Origin: Thermomicrobiales bacterium
GTDB taxonomy: Bacteria; Chloroflexota; Chloroflexia; Thermomicrobiales; UBA6265
Assembly: GCA_041390825.1 (NCBI GenBank)
Contig: JAWKPF010000024.1
Location: forward strand, 1-64,000
Length of the DNA: 64,000 bases
Direction of reading: 5' to 3'
Every line of letters begins with the position of its first letter. Position 1 is the stretch's first letter. A program made the translations under genes and the position numbers. This document shows positions 1-8,855 of this stretch, piece by piece. A model generated the notes under the pieces. That model saw only the letters and a program-made list of their open reading frames with translations, was not told where the DNA came from and searched no databases.

Positions 1-144
1 GTGAGTCCCTTGGGCATGAAGCGTCCTTTGGTTACCTGGGTTCAGTTCGATGTGTTGTTCGGAACGGTATCGTTCCCGACGATCCAACGCAATGGGATAT
101 CGTTGGGTTCGGTCGCTCGTTCGCGGTCGGCATGAGGGCGCTAC

Positions 145-1242
145 GTGACAGCACTCGATTTCACAGCCCGGTTGCGCGCCTGGTCCTATCGGCGGCAGGG
201 GCTCGACCATTCGCTGGCAGACCCCATGGCCGTGCTCGAGCGGCTCGTTGGGGTGTACAGCACCAATCCCAGTGGCGCGCTCTCGTTGCTGGCGCGGGTG
301 CCCACGTTGTCGCCGGAGCACGCGCTGACTCTCGACAAGCAGGGAGGCGCTGTGCGCTTTCCGAACATGCACGGCTCGACGCATCTCATTCCGGTCGAGC
401 TGGCCGGGATCGTGTTCGGGGCAACTCGGGAGAATCCAGAGCGTTTTGTGCCGCAGCTCCGTGCCGTAGGGCTCGATCTCGCTGCCTACCAGGCGCTGAA
501 ACCCGAACTACTCGACCGGTTGCGCCAGCCGGTCGACGCTCGCTCCATCAAGAAAACCCTGGGTCTGGGTCCGGCAGAGCTCCAGGTCGTGCGCACCATG
601 GCGCGCGAGCTGCTGGTGCTCCGGATTGCAAACAGCGTGCGCGCCGATCAGCTCGCCTATGTGGCAACCGAAGCATGGCTCGGCCATACGATCACGCCAC
701 TCGATCGGGAGTTCGCCACCTCCCAGCTGGCCGAGCGGTACCTGCGCGGTTTCGGTCCAGCGCGCCGGCAAGACCTGGCATGGTGGATACCTGCATCCCA
801 GACGCGCGTGCGGGAGTCTCTCGATGGGCTAGAGCTCGTCGAGGTCGCGCCCGATTGTCTCCTTCCTGCCGATCTGGAGGACGCGTTTTGGTCAACCGAC
901 GCGATCGATCCAGAGGAGATCCGGCTGTTGCCCAAATGGGATGCATGGGCCATGGGGTACGCGCCGGATGGCCGAGCGCGCATTGCCGACGAGGCGCATC
1001 TACCGCATGCCTATTCGACCACCGAGACATCGGCCAACAAAGCGTCCGGCGATGGCTGGCCAATCATCCTGCGCGGTGGCCGTGCGGTTGCCCGCTGGGA
1101 GTCCCGTTACGCTGGCAAGAACCTCGACGTTACGATCATGCCGTTTCCTGGAGAAACCATCGCTGAATCCTCGATTCGAACGGATTTCGAACGGATCACG
1201 TCGTTTCTTGGCTGCGGAGACCTCACGATCACCACCCTGTAG
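145..1242 (+). CDS. Winged-helix DNA-binding protein, HTH_42/AlkZ-like
   Basis: A 365-residue intact protein of the HTH_42 (YcaQ/AlkZ) family, whose studied members are DNA glycosylases that unhook alkylated or crosslinked bases. The N-terminus has the family pattern of an Arg-rich helix ending in RRQGL, and the C-terminal half has the family's LLPKWDAWAMGY-type strand. The start is GTG, with GAGGG about 8 nt upstream. At the place where AlkZ/YcaQ carry the catalytic QxQ or QxD loop, this protein reads VYSTNP, so glycosylase activity is doubtful. The family assignment rests on overall pattern. It converges with the GH172 gene downstream. Confidence 0.8.
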   Translation: MTALDFTARLRAWSYRRQGLDHSLADPMAVLERLVGVYSTNPSGALSLLARVPTLSPEHALTLDKQGGAVRFPNMHGSTHLIPVELAGIVFGATRENPERFVPQLRAVGLDLAAYQALKPELLDRLRQPVDARSIKKTLGLGPAELQVVRTMARELLVLRIANSVRADQLAYVATEAWLGHTITPLDREFATSQLAERYLRGFGPARRQDLAWWIPASQTRVRESLDGLELVEVAPDCLLPADLEDAFWSTDAIDPEEIRLLPKWDAWAMGYAPDGRARIADEAHLPHAYSTTETSANKASGDGWPIILRGGRAVARWESRYAGKNLDVTIMPFPGETIAESSIRTDFERITSFLGCGDLTITTL

Positions 1243-1271
1243 AGCACGAATCCATCCCTACTACCCGATCC

Positions 1272-1460
1272 GTCGTAGCGCAGGGACCTGTGCCCTGCGA
1301 TCGCGCGGATGCGCGATAACCCACCGTGCCCACAGCCAAGCCTCAGCAAAGGCACGAAACGTTCATGTTCTCCGTTCGCGCATACCTCGCATAAGCGATT
1401 GGTAACGCGGGTTATCGGGCTGCGCCCGATCCGCAGGGCACAGAGTCCCTGCGCTACGAC
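1272..1460. repeat. Long imperfect inverted repeat between convergent genes
   Basis: Left arm 1272-1325 and right arm 1407-1460 are near reverse complements over about 53 nt, beginning with GTCGTAGCGCAGGGAC. Each arm also contains a smaller hairpin (CAGGG...CCCTG). The roughly 80-nt centre has no reading frame of note. It fills the space between two convergent genes and could be a MITE/REP-like element or a strong bidirectional terminator structure. Confidence 0.75.
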
Positions 1461-1487
1461 CGATTACCTGAGGGCGCGGCTCTTCGG

Positions 1488-2558
1488 CTAGACGACCTCT
1501 AGGTCATTCAATGTAGGCAACACCGGGAACGACGCGTGCGGATCGGCCTGGTACCAGAAGGCGGTGGAGGCGATGTCGTCCTGCAAGGGGAGGTAGCGGC
1601 GTTTGCCTTCCAGGGTCGAGCGCCAGCCGAGCGCCTGAATGGTGACGCGCAGCTCTTCCTTGAAGTGGATCGGGTCGGGGATGTGCCAGCGATACATGCC
1701 AAACCGTTGCTGGCTCTGGTAGAGCCCGTCCGGCTTGATCACCTGCGGCAGACCCAGGAACGGCGTCGAAAACGACCCATACTCCCCCAGCGGGTGCTCG
1801 AAGTTCCACGCGCCGCCGAAATAGTCCTCGGTGCCGGTTCCGCAGATGGTCGGCCAGTCGCGGTCGCCATCGAGATAGAACTTGATCTCCCCTTCGCCCC
1901 ACCAGCCGTTGTTGTTCACACCCCAGGCAATGTAGGTGCCGACGTAGTGGCCCCGGCCGCGCACTCCGTCGAGCAGGGTATGCACTTCGCCATAGGGAAG
2001 CGGATTGTTCCGCCGCCATTGCGCGTGGAAATAGGCCTCGTCGTCGTCGATCGGTTTCAGCTCGTAGTCGATCGAGAAATAGAACGATCCCACCTCGTCG
2101 GGCGAGAGATTTTCCACGGTAATACGCGCCGATTTGCGGAAGGGCATCGGCCAATAGCTATTGAATCCGCCCGCCGGATTGACCGCCACCGGAATCGAGC
2201 TCACGTTGCAGCGCACACACCAGCCGGAGCAGAAGAAATCGCCCAGCGGCGTTTCCACCGATGGCGTTTCCTCGCCGTCCCAATACATACGCAGCACCAG
2301 CCGTCGCCAGTGGGTCGGATGCACGGTCAACCAGATATGCGTGATGGCGCCAGGCCCCTCGATCTCCGCCAGTGTCACTGTCTGATTTCCGCCGATGGCG
2401 ATATATGGCGAAACCTTCCACCCCTGGCCCAGCTCACGCGCCGAAGCCGCCGCCAGGCCGTCGGTGGACATACCCCCCGCGCCGCGCGCGCCCGTCGGAT
2501 TCTCCGGACTGATGCTGCGGCTCTCCGCGTTCGACAACCGGCTCACCTGTTCGAGCAT
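1488..2558 (-). CDS. GH172 family glycosidase (DUF2961)
   Basis: A 356-residue protein of the DUF2961/GH172 family, whose characterised members act on fructofuranose or arabinofuranose linkages. The diagnostic GTGTEDYFGGAWNF stretch lies about two thirds along, preceded by aromatic-rich strands (NNNGWWGEGEIKFYLDGD). No signal peptide is evident, so it is probably cytoplasmic. The ATG start is preceded by GAGGAG about 10 nt upstream. The length is usual for the family. The substrate cannot be read from sequence. It stands alone, with repeat arrays upstream and an inverted repeat downstream. Confidence 0.88.
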   Translation of the reverse strand: MLEQVSRLSNAESRSISPENPTGARGAGGMSTDGLAAASARELGQGWKVSPYIAIGGNQTVTLAEIEGPGAITHIWLTVHPTHWRRLVLRMYWDGEETPSVETPLGDFFCSGWCVRCNVSSIPVAVNPAGGFNSYWPMPFRKSARITVENLSPDEVGSFYFSIDYELKPIDDDEAYFHAQWRRNNPLPYGEVHTLLDGVRGRGHYVGTYIAWGVNNNGWWGEGEIKFYLDGDRDWPTICGTGTEDYFGGAWNFEHPLGEYGSFSTPFLGLPQVIKPDGLYQSQQRFGMYRWHIPDPIHFKEELRVTIQALGWRSTLEGKRRYLPLQDDIASTAFWYQADPHASFPVLPTLNDLEVV

Positions 2559-2630
2559 CGATGTTTCTCCTCAACCCCTCTCGAATTCCAGCATCGGGAT
2601 AGTACGGTTTTTGCACGCGGCAGGCAGCAT

Positions 2631-2805
2631 GCAGTCGTCAGTTGTCAGTTGTCAGTTGTCAGTCGTTAGTCGTTGGGTGGGGGGCTGCACCTGGTGGACG
2701 CGGGGATGGCAGTACGCAGTCGTGGCCTGTCATGTCATGCCTGCTCGCGCGTTCCGCGCACTAGCGAGCGACCGCCAACTGGCGACTGACGACTGACTTC
2801 CAACG
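2631..2805. repeat. Heptamer arrays (TCAGTTG) in inverted pair
   Basis: About six tandem TCAGTTG/TCAGTCG heptamers lie at 2631-2674. The reverse-complement unit (CGACTGA) repeats about three times at 2775-2805. The roughly 100 nt between them shows no gene. The two arms could fold on each other. Similar 7-bp-period arrays recur elsewhere in the window. Just after the second arm, AAAGGAG precedes an ATG at 2828, but that frame stops after 19 codons inside the next array. Confidence 0.8.
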
Positions 2806-2865
2806 ACTGCATAGAAAGGAGCCGTTCATGGCAAGATCGGCATTCCGTAGGTCATCGCCCTGCCG

Positions 2866-2938
2866 TTGCCTATTGCCTGTTGCTTAGTGCCTATTGCCTT
2901 TTGCCTGTTGCCTGTTGCCTGTTGCCTATTGCCCGTTG
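2866..2938. repeat. Heptamer array (TTGCCTG), about ten units
   Basis: Roughly ten tandem copies of TTGCCTG/TTGCCTA run up to the stop codon of the adjacent secreted-protein gene. With the preceding inverted heptamer pair, this explains most of the 384-nt gap between the GH172 gene and its neighbour. Confidence 0.85.
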
Positions 2939-2942
2939 ATGC

Positions 2943-3665
2943 CTACTGCCCGATCTCGAACCCGTACCCCGGCGTGAGATCGAAGGGATCGAAGATCACC
3001 GAATCGACCTGATAGACGCCGTTCACATTGGCAAAGACGAAGAGGTCGAGCACCGGTAACCCGTTGTTCACGAACGGATCGGTGTTGAGCACCAGCGCGC
3101 CGGTGCGGCCGTCGCCCAGATAGGCGATGGTGAGCACACCGTCGATGCTGGCTTCGGCGCCTTCTTCCCGGTCACCGGAGTTGACGAGCCGGTTGGCCAC
3201 TTCCTCATCCAGCGCGTCGCCGGTGAGCGAGAGATCGATGCCATAGAACTCTGAAACCGCCGCTGGAGTCATGAGCGCAGCCACCGCCGGGCGATTGCCA
3301 GCATTGGTGCAGGCCCAGAAAAGGGTGAGCGTATCGAGCACACCGTCGATGGTGGCGGCGTCGGCCAGACCGGTAACCTCGAGCGCGTAGATTCCGGCGC
3401 TGGTGAGGTCGGGCGCCACCACGGGAATCGGAGTCGCCAGCGAGACCGCAAGGGAAGAGACGTCGACCGCGTCCACGGTGCATTCGTCGGGCGCAGGGGT
3501 GAACGGGTCGGAAACGACCCATGGGCGCAATTCCTCGGCCACGGCCGCGACAGGGGCTTCTTCCGCCACCGGGGTGGCGTCTTGCGCCACGGCGGGGGCG
3601 ATCGAAAGGAACGCCGCCATCAATGCAATGGCAAGCGATGCGAGCGCTCGGGTGCGACTATTCAT
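2943..3665 (-). CDS. Secreted hypothetical protein
   Basis: A 240-residue protein with a clear Sec signal peptide (basic MNSRTR start, Ala/Leu core, cleavage near AVAQDA). The start at 3665 is chosen over longer in-frame ATGs because AGGAG lies 8 nt upstream and the signal peptide begins there. The mature part starts with an Ala/Glu/Val-rich low-complexity linker. A domain of alternating helices and strands follows, ending in VDSVIFDPFDLTPG, with an NTF2-like flavour that is only an impression. Function unknown. It is divergent from the first MFS gene across a 312-nt region. Confidence 0.75.
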   Translation of the reverse strand: MNSRTRALASLAIALMAAFLSIAPAVAQDATPVAEEAPVAAVAEELRPWVVSDPFTPAPDECTVDAVDVSSLAVSLATPIPVVAPDLTSAGIYALEVTGLADAATIDGVLDTLTLFWACTNAGNRPAVAALMTPAAVSEFYGIDLSLTGDALDEEVANRLVNSGDREEGAEASIDGVLTIAYLGDGRTGALVLNTDPFVNNGLPVLDLFVFANVNGVYQVDSVIFDPFDLTPGYGFEIGQ

Positions 3666-3756
3666 CCTCTGCTCCTTTCGCGAAATGGGGTAGCGCGCTC
3701 CGGTCCGGACGACATTCCGGCCGGTCGGGTTCAGGCGCCTTGGGTTGTTTCCGAAG

Positions 3757-3783
3757 ATAATATCAGCCTGCAACAGTCTGTTG
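3757..3783 (-). promoter_or_regulatory. Candidate promoter and palindromic operator in divergent gap
   Basis: In the 312-nt gap between the secreted-protein gene and the first MFS gene, an AT-rich ATAATA (reverse strand TATTAT, a plausible -10 element) sits at 3757-3762. Next to it is the palindrome CAACAG-T-CTGTTG at 3771-3783, which would overlap the -35 region. No other signal stands out in the gap. The call is weak and rests on composition and symmetry only. Confidence 0.35.
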
Positions 3784-3977
3784 ACGAAAATTCGTGTTCG
3801 GCGTTTCGGTAACGAAAGGTTCTCGTGTAGCGCGTCCTCAGGTTCGATGCTTCCTGGCCTCCGGAAGGTTTGTGCCTGGCGGAGCGCGCAGCAACCGTTC
3901 GCTCCTGGCAGGTCGCGACGGATCGTCATCGCATTCGGAGCCCGAACACACGACAATCGTCATGGAACGCAATACCC

Positions 3978-5456
3978 ATGACAGACGGCGCTATCGACCA
4001 ACCCAAGCCAACCACGCGCAAACCGACGGAGCCGCCGTCGTATTGGTCTGTGCTGCATCACGCCTCGGTGCAGATCGTCGCGCTCTCCCGTTTTCTCTCC
4101 CGCATGGGGGGCCAGACGCTCAGCTACGGCATCATGGTCTTCCTGGCCGCGGCGGGCGCCAGCCAGCTCGAGATCTCTCTGGCCAATTCGGCGTCCTTCC
4201 TGGCGGCGCTGCTCTTTGGCCTGCAAGGGGGCTTGCTGGCCGACTCGCGCCCCAAACGCCAGATTCTGGCGTTCGGCTTCGCCGTCCAGGCGGTGCTCTG
4301 TTTCGTCGTCCCGTTCACCATCGGCACCGATGTCGGCGATCTGCTCTTCGTCGTCTTCGTCACCAGCGCCATCACCCAGGTCGTCACCCCGGGGATGAAG
4401 TCGATCGTGGCCATCGTGGCTACTCCCGCCGAGGTCGCCACCACCAGCGCGCTGATCAATATCACCGGATCGATCGGTTCGGCGGTGGGTTCGGCCTTCA
4501 TCGCGCCGGTACTGATCAAGACCTCCGGCATCGAGGCAATCATGGTTGCCTCCGGTGTGCTCTTCGTGCTGAGCGCGGTGCGCATCTATCACCTGCCGGC
4601 ATCAGAACGACGCGGCAAAAAGGAGCATTCCAAATCGCTGCGTGATGTGGACTGGCGGCCACGCGCGCTTTCGCTGACCTATAACGCCGAATGGATCATG
4701 GCCAACCGGCCAATTGCTTCCATGCTGTTGGTGGGCGGTTTGGCGGGAGCGCTCTATCAGGGGATCAATACGCTGGTTCCCGTCTATGTGCGGGAAGTGC
4801 TCCATCAAGACCCGACCAACAGCATCTACATCATGGCGCCCTCCGGGGTGGGCTACCTGATCGGCGCGTTCGGGTCACCCTTCTTTATCCGCTGGTTCGG
4901 TGAGCGTCGGGTGGCCGTCTGGTCGCTGGTATTGATGGCAGTCGGCATGTTCCTGCTCGGTTCGATTGGTCTGGTGGCGGGCCCGCTGGCCGCCATTAGC
5001 CCGTTGCGGCTGGTGACCGAAATCACCGGGGTGCAGTTGAGCGATGCCGTGATGGCGGCGGGAGTGGCGGCTATCCCGGCGAACCTTGGCTCCACGGCTG
5101 CCAGCCAGGCAGTGCAGGTCTACGTGAACCGCAATGTGCCGGTGCGTACCCAGGGCGGCGTCTTCGGTTTGCAGCAGGTGCAAGAGAATGCGCTCAATCT
5201 GATCACGGTCATCCTGCTCGGTTTCGCGGCAACCGTGACCGGTCCGCAGTACATCTTCCTGGTGGCGCCCATCATCGTCGTGGGGGCTGTGCTGGGACTG
5301 GTGCGGTATAGCTACCGGCACACCACCGGTGAATTTCCCGAGTTCTCGGAAAGTATCGAATTCTTTACCGAAGATATCCCTCCGCAGAAAATCAGGAACG
5401 CCTGGCCTCGGCGTCGAAGGAAGAAACCCGCGAAAACGCCATCCTCCGGAACGTAG
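3978..5456 (+). CDS. MFS transporter, paralogue 1
   Basis: An integral membrane transporter of about 492 residues with around twelve hydrophobic segments. A motif-A-like loop, GLQGGLLADSRPKRQ, sits between helices 2 and 3, typical of the major facilitator superfamily. It shares SYGIMVFLAAAGASQLEIS and a C-terminal QGGVFGLQQVQENALNL with two further paralogues in this window. The start is placed at ATG 3978 because residues upstream in the same frame are not conserved with the paralogues. No convincing Shine-Dalgarno is visible. The cargo is unknown. The overall look resembles MFS_3-type exporters. Confidence 0.85.
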   Translation: MTDGAIDQPKPTTRKPTEPPSYWSVLHHASVQIVALSRFLSRMGGQTLSYGIMVFLAAAGASQLEISLANSASFLAALLFGLQGGLLADSRPKRQILAFGFAVQAVLCFVVPFTIGTDVGDLLFVVFVTSAITQVVTPGMKSIVAIVATPAEVATTSALINITGSIGSAVGSAFIAPVLIKTSGIEAIMVASGVLFVLSAVRIYHLPASERRGKKEHSKSLRDVDWRPRALSLTYNAEWIMANRPIASMLLVGGLAGALYQGINTLVPVYVREVLHQDPTNSIYIMAPSGVGYLIGAFGSPFFIRWFGERRVAVWSLVLMAVGMFLLGSIGLVAGPLAAISPLRLVTEITGVQLSDAVMAAGVAAIPANLGSTAASQAVQVYVNRNVPVRTQGGVFGLQQVQENALNLITVILLGFAATVTGPQYIFLVAPIIVVGAVLGLVRYSYRHTTGEFPEFSESIEFFTEDIPPQKIRNAWPRRRRKKPAKTPSSGT

Positions 5457-5591
5457 TCACCCGACCAATCGCGCTCGTCTTCGGGACTACTCCTTTCGGT
5501 GTAATTTCTCGTTTGGGCTATTTTCCGGCCCTCGGACTGCGCTACAGTCCCAAACGCGTGCGTGAGTTCCGTGCGCCGAGGGATCGTTGTC

Positions 5592-7049
5592 GTGGCGGAA
5601 AGCGCGTCGGCACAACCAGCGTCCGTAGCCGCCTCCGCTCCGTCCTACCGGTCGGTGCTGGGTCACCAGCCGGTGCGCATTGTTGCCCTCTCGCGCTTCC
5701 TCTCGCGCGCGGGTGGCCAGATCATGAGCTACGGCATCATGGTCTTTCTGGCGGCAGCGGGAGCCTCCCAGCTCGAAATCTCGTTCGCGAAGGCGGCGGC
5801 GTTTCTGGCGGCGTTGCTCTTTGGCCTGCAGGGCGGCATGCTGGCCGACTCCCGGCCGAAACGCCAGATTCTGCTCTTTGGGTTCGCGGTGCTGGCAGGG
5901 GTCTGCTTTCTGACGCCCTTTCTGCTGGGAACCAGCAACGGCGATTTGCTCTTTGTGATCTTCGTTTCCAGCGCAATCAACCAGGTCGTCGGTCCAGGGA
6001 TGAAGTCGATCGTGGCCATCGTGGCCACCCCGGCGGAGCTGGCCACCACGAGCGCGCTGGTCAATATCGTGGGGTCGATCGGCTCGTCCATCGGGTCGAC
6101 GCTGATCGCCCCGGTGCTCATCAAGCAGTCGGGCATCGACGCCATCCTGATCGCCGCGGGGATCTTCTATCTGCTCAGCGCGGTGCGTATCTACCGCTTG
6201 CCTTCCGCCGAGGCGCTGGGGAAATCCGAGGCGACCAAGGGGCTGCGCTCGCTCGATTGGAAACCGCGCGCGCTCTCGCTACGCTACAACGCCAACTGGA
6301 TCATGGCCAATCGCCCGGTGGCGTCGATGCTGCTGGTGGCGGCGCTCTCGGCATCGTTGCTGCACGGTGTCACCGCCCTGGTTCCGCTCTTTGTCCGCGA
6401 TGTGTTGGATTCCGACCCGGCCAACAGCGTCTATATCTTTTTTCTCTCGGGTGTCGGCTTCTTCGTGGGGGCCGCGATCTCCCCACGGCTGATCCGCGTA
6501 TACGGAGAGCGGAGGGTTGCCGTCGTCTCGCTCGTTCTGATGGCCACCAGCATCATCTTGCTCGCGTTCATCGATGCCGTCGCGAAACCGCTTTCGTTCC
6601 TGAACCCGTTCCAATTGACGAACTACTTCGATCTCACCGACATGAGCGACGCGGTGCTGGCCGCCGGGGTCATTTCGTTTCCCGCCAATCTTGGATCGAC
6701 CATGTGCCTGCAGGCGGTGCAGGTCTACATCAATCGGACGGTACCGGAGAACCAGCAGGGAGGCATTTTCGGTCTGCAGCAAGTGCAGGAGAACGCGCTC
6801 AATCTCATCGTCATCATGCTGCTCGGTGGCCTTGCGGCGCTCACCGGGCCGCAATACATCTTTTTCTTTGCCCCGATCGTGGTCGGTCTGGTCGGGCTGG
6901 CGCTGATCGCGTACAGCTACCGGCATGCGACCGGGCAGCTTCCCGGCCTCGGAACGAGCATTCACTTCCTGACCGAAGACGCTTCCCCGGAGGAGATTCA
7001 TCCGGTCGGGTCACGTGACGAGGCAGAATCCGGCAATCCGCAGGAGTGA
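5592..7049 (+). CDS. MFS transporter, paralogue 2
   Basis: A second MFS paralogue of about 485 residues, beginning 135 nt after the first and on the same strand. It has the same helix 2-3 loop (GLQGGMLADSRPKRQ), the same SYGIMVFLAAAGASQLEIS segment and the same C-terminal GLQQVQENALNL segment. GTG 5592 is preferred because GAGGGA lies about 8-12 nt upstream. An in-frame GTG at 5562 is possible. A 13-bp hairpin follows the stop. Tandem duplication with the first copy is the simplest origin. Substrate unknown. Confidence 0.84.
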   Translation: MAESASAQPASVAASAPSYRSVLGHQPVRIVALSRFLSRAGGQIMSYGIMVFLAAAGASQLEISFAKAAAFLAALLFGLQGGMLADSRPKRQILLFGFAVLAGVCFLTPFLLGTSNGDLLFVIFVSSAINQVVGPGMKSIVAIVATPAELATTSALVNIVGSIGSSIGSTLIAPVLIKQSGIDAILIAAGIFYLLSAVRIYRLPSAEALGKSEATKGLRSLDWKPRALSLRYNANWIMANRPVASMLLVAALSASLLHGVTALVPLFVRDVLDSDPANSVYIFFLSGVGFFVGAAISPRLIRVYGERRVAVVSLVLMATSIILLAFIDAVAKPLSFLNPFQLTNYFDLTDMSDAVLAAGVISFPANLGSTMCLQAVQVYINRTVPENQQGGIFGLQQVQENALNLIVIMLLGGLAALTGPQYIFFFAPIVVGLVGLALIAYSYRHATGQLPGLGTSIHFLTEDASPEEIHPVGSRDEAESGNPQE

Positions 7050-7057
7050 CAACGCAA

Positions 7058-7086
7058 CGGCCCAGGCTGGTTGCCAGCCTGGGCCG
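7058..7086. terminator. Bidirectional hairpin terminator
   Basis: A perfect 13-bp stem, CGGCCCAGGCTGG / CCAGCCTGGGCCG, with loop TTG lies between two convergent genes. A short T run (ATTTT) follows a few bases downstream on the plus strand. Confidence 0.75.
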
Positions 7087-7112
7087 AGCGATTTTCTGAG
7101 GAAAGGCCGGTC

Positions 7113-8177
7113 TTAGGCGAGCGCGGCCTTGAGCTGGTCGAGCACGGCCTGCTCTTCGGGGCTGACCTGGGTGCCGCCAATGCCGAGGAAGCCGCCCTCT
7201 TTGCTGGCCTCGGCCGTCGCCTGGGCGGTGTCGAGGATCATTGCCTTGTAGGCGCCGACTTCCTTCGCGTTTCCTTGCGCCACCTGATCGATCCCGGCTT
7301 TGATGAGCTCGAGCGGATTTGCCGACGCTGCCCGGCCAGTGACCGCATCGATTTCTTCCTGACTGGGTCCGCCGCTGAACGCCATGCTCAGAAGCGAGAC
7401 CGGATCCGCCGCAGCGGCTGCTCGGGAGATCGCGCCCGCCGCTGCCGAGAATTCGGCTGCCGCGCTGCCGCCCTTGGAGGGGGAGGCTGCCGCCACCATC
7501 GCCATCGCGGCCAGCGGGGCGCCCTTGATGGCGCTCCATCCGGCGTCGGTGTAGGCATCGCGGATGGCGGTTCCCTGCTTACCAGCATCGAGCGCCGCGT
7601 TCACCAGCTTCGCGGTCTCGGCGTTGGCCGGATCGTTGGAGAAGGCATCGACCTGTGACGTGAGCATGTCTTTCAGTCCGTTGGCGTCCATATTGCCGCC
7701 CTGGACCGCCTTGGTCACCATGCCAACGAGCGCCGGGGCAACCATGGTCAACATCGGGGCGACATTGAAGCCAAGCGCCTTGGACAGGGTGCCGCTGATG
7801 GCGTTGATGCCGCCGCCCATGATCGAATCGGTGATGCTCGATGCCGAGGCCGCGCCGCTGCCACCGAGCACAGAATTCATCAGGTTGCCGATCAGTGGAT
7901 TGGTGTCTCCACCACCGCCACCGAGGAGCGAGCCCAGCATGCCGCTTCCCGAATCGCTACTGGCCGCAGCATCGGGAACCTTCGATACCATGTCGAAGAG
8001 AGAGCTCAACCCGTCCGCACTTCCGGCAGAACTTGCCATGCTCCCCAGCGCGGTAGCACCAGTTGCCCCCAACCCCTGGCTAAGGAGATTGGTGTCCACC
8101 CCAGTCATCTTGCTGATCTGATCGAGCACCTGTGGGGTAGCGAGTTCGCTCAATTGCCCAAGAAGGCTATCCGCCAT
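7113..8177 (-). CDS. DUF937 domain protein
   Basis: A 354-residue Ala/Gly/Met-rich protein starting MADSLLGQLSELATPQVL, the form of a DUF937 (YidB-like) domain. A Gly/Ser run (LGGGGGD) is followed by a helix-rich middle with a second DUF937-like stretch (GGINAISGTLSKALGF...). The role of the family is not established. ATG 8177 is chosen because GAGGAG sits directly upstream. It lies between MFS paralogues 2 and 3 on the opposite strand. Confidence 0.78.
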   Translation of the reverse strand: MADSLLGQLSELATPQVLDQISKMTGVDTNLLSQGLGATGATALGSMASSAGSADGLSSLFDMVSKVPDAAASSDSGSGMLGSLLGGGGGDTNPLIGNLMNSVLGGSGAASASSITDSIMGGGINAISGTLSKALGFNVAPMLTMVAPALVGMVTKAVQGGNMDANGLKDMLTSQVDAFSNDPANAETAKLVNAALDAGKQGTAIRDAYTDAGWSAIKGAPLAAMAMVAAASPSKGGSAAAEFSAAAGAISRAAAAADPVSLLSMAFSGGPSQEEIDAVTGRAASANPLELIKAGIDQVAQGNAKEVGAYKAMILDTAQATAEASKEGGFLGIGGTQVSPEEQAVLDQLKAALA

Positions 8178-8352
8178 AGTTGACTCCTCTCGAATGTCAA
8201 GACATGCCATTGGACGCTTTGCCCTCGAGAAGATCCACGAGCGCAGGGTTCGCCTCCAACTCCGACCATTCTACTTGACCACCGAAAAGGTCATGAAGCG
8301 AAACGCTTGCGTCTGGCATACACGCCCAGATTTCCGGAAAGCGAACGCAACG

Positions 8353-8388
8353 AGAATGAGCCGGGGCACCATTGCCCTGGCTCATTCT
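8353..8388 (-). terminator. Hairpin terminator after small membrane gene
   Basis: A 16-bp stem (AGAATGAGCCGGGGCA / TGCCCTGGCTCATTCT, one G-T wobble) with loop CCAT starts about 25 nt downstream of the 8413-8715 gene in its reading direction. The T run is poor, so it may act as an RNA-stabilising hairpin rather than a classical terminator. Confidence 0.6.
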
Positions 8389-8412
8389 GTTTGTCTGGGG
8401 TTGTGTGGCTAC

Positions 8413-8715
8413 CTAGCGCGGCACGTACTTGCTGGAGTAGTCGTTGATCTGGTCCTTGTTGCGCCAGCCGCCGCCCGCGTAGGTGGCGATGTCAGCAAGG
8501 ACACCAAGACCGATCCAGAGCCAGTCGATGCCGTTGACTCCGCCAAGCCCAACAGAAACCCACATGAGCGTAGTCCACGGAAGGAAAATCCAGCCCAGGA
8601 CCGGCGCTACCCATCCATCGAAGATGCGGTCGAACCGCTCCGGCTGGTAGAGATACCAGAAGATCAAGCCGAATCGCGGCCCCAGAAAGACGAGCACCGA
8701 GAAGAGACAACACAT
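8413..8715 (-). CDS. Small two-to-three-helix membrane protein
   Basis: A 100-residue hydrophobic protein: an N-terminal membrane segment (LFSVLVFLGPRFGLIFWYLY), a short loop with Asp/Arg, a second segment rich in Trp/Leu, and a third around WIGLGVLADIAT, ending in a polar tail. Similar small proteins are common in Actinobacteria and Chloroflexota without assigned function. The initiator is ATG. It lies between the DUF937 gene and the third MFS gene, divergent from the latter. Confidence 0.65.
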   Translation of the reverse strand: MCCLFSVLVFLGPRFGLIFWYLYQPERFDRIFDGWVAPVLGWIFLPWTTLMWVSVGLGGVNGIDWLWIGLGVLADIATYAGGGWRNKDQINDYSSKYVPR

Positions 8716-8855
8716 GTCGGACGTTCAACCTTCTGCGTGGGCGATGAGATCGCATCGATTTGACGATATCTTCACAATAGCAGACATGCGTTCAAATTCG
8801 AATACCTCTTTCGGCTGAATTCAACTGCCGATTCGCTGCGGTATGCTGCAAGAAC

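Noticed and set aside
1..135. Open frame from the window edge ending in TGA at 133-135
   Set aside because: It could be the end of an upstream gene, but only 44 codons are visible and they show no family pattern.
2828..2887. Small ORF with a near-perfect ribosome binding site (AAAGGAG, ATG at 2828)
   Set aside because: It stops after 19 codons inside a heptamer array and has no recognisable composition. It could be the stub of a lost gene, but there is no support for a product.
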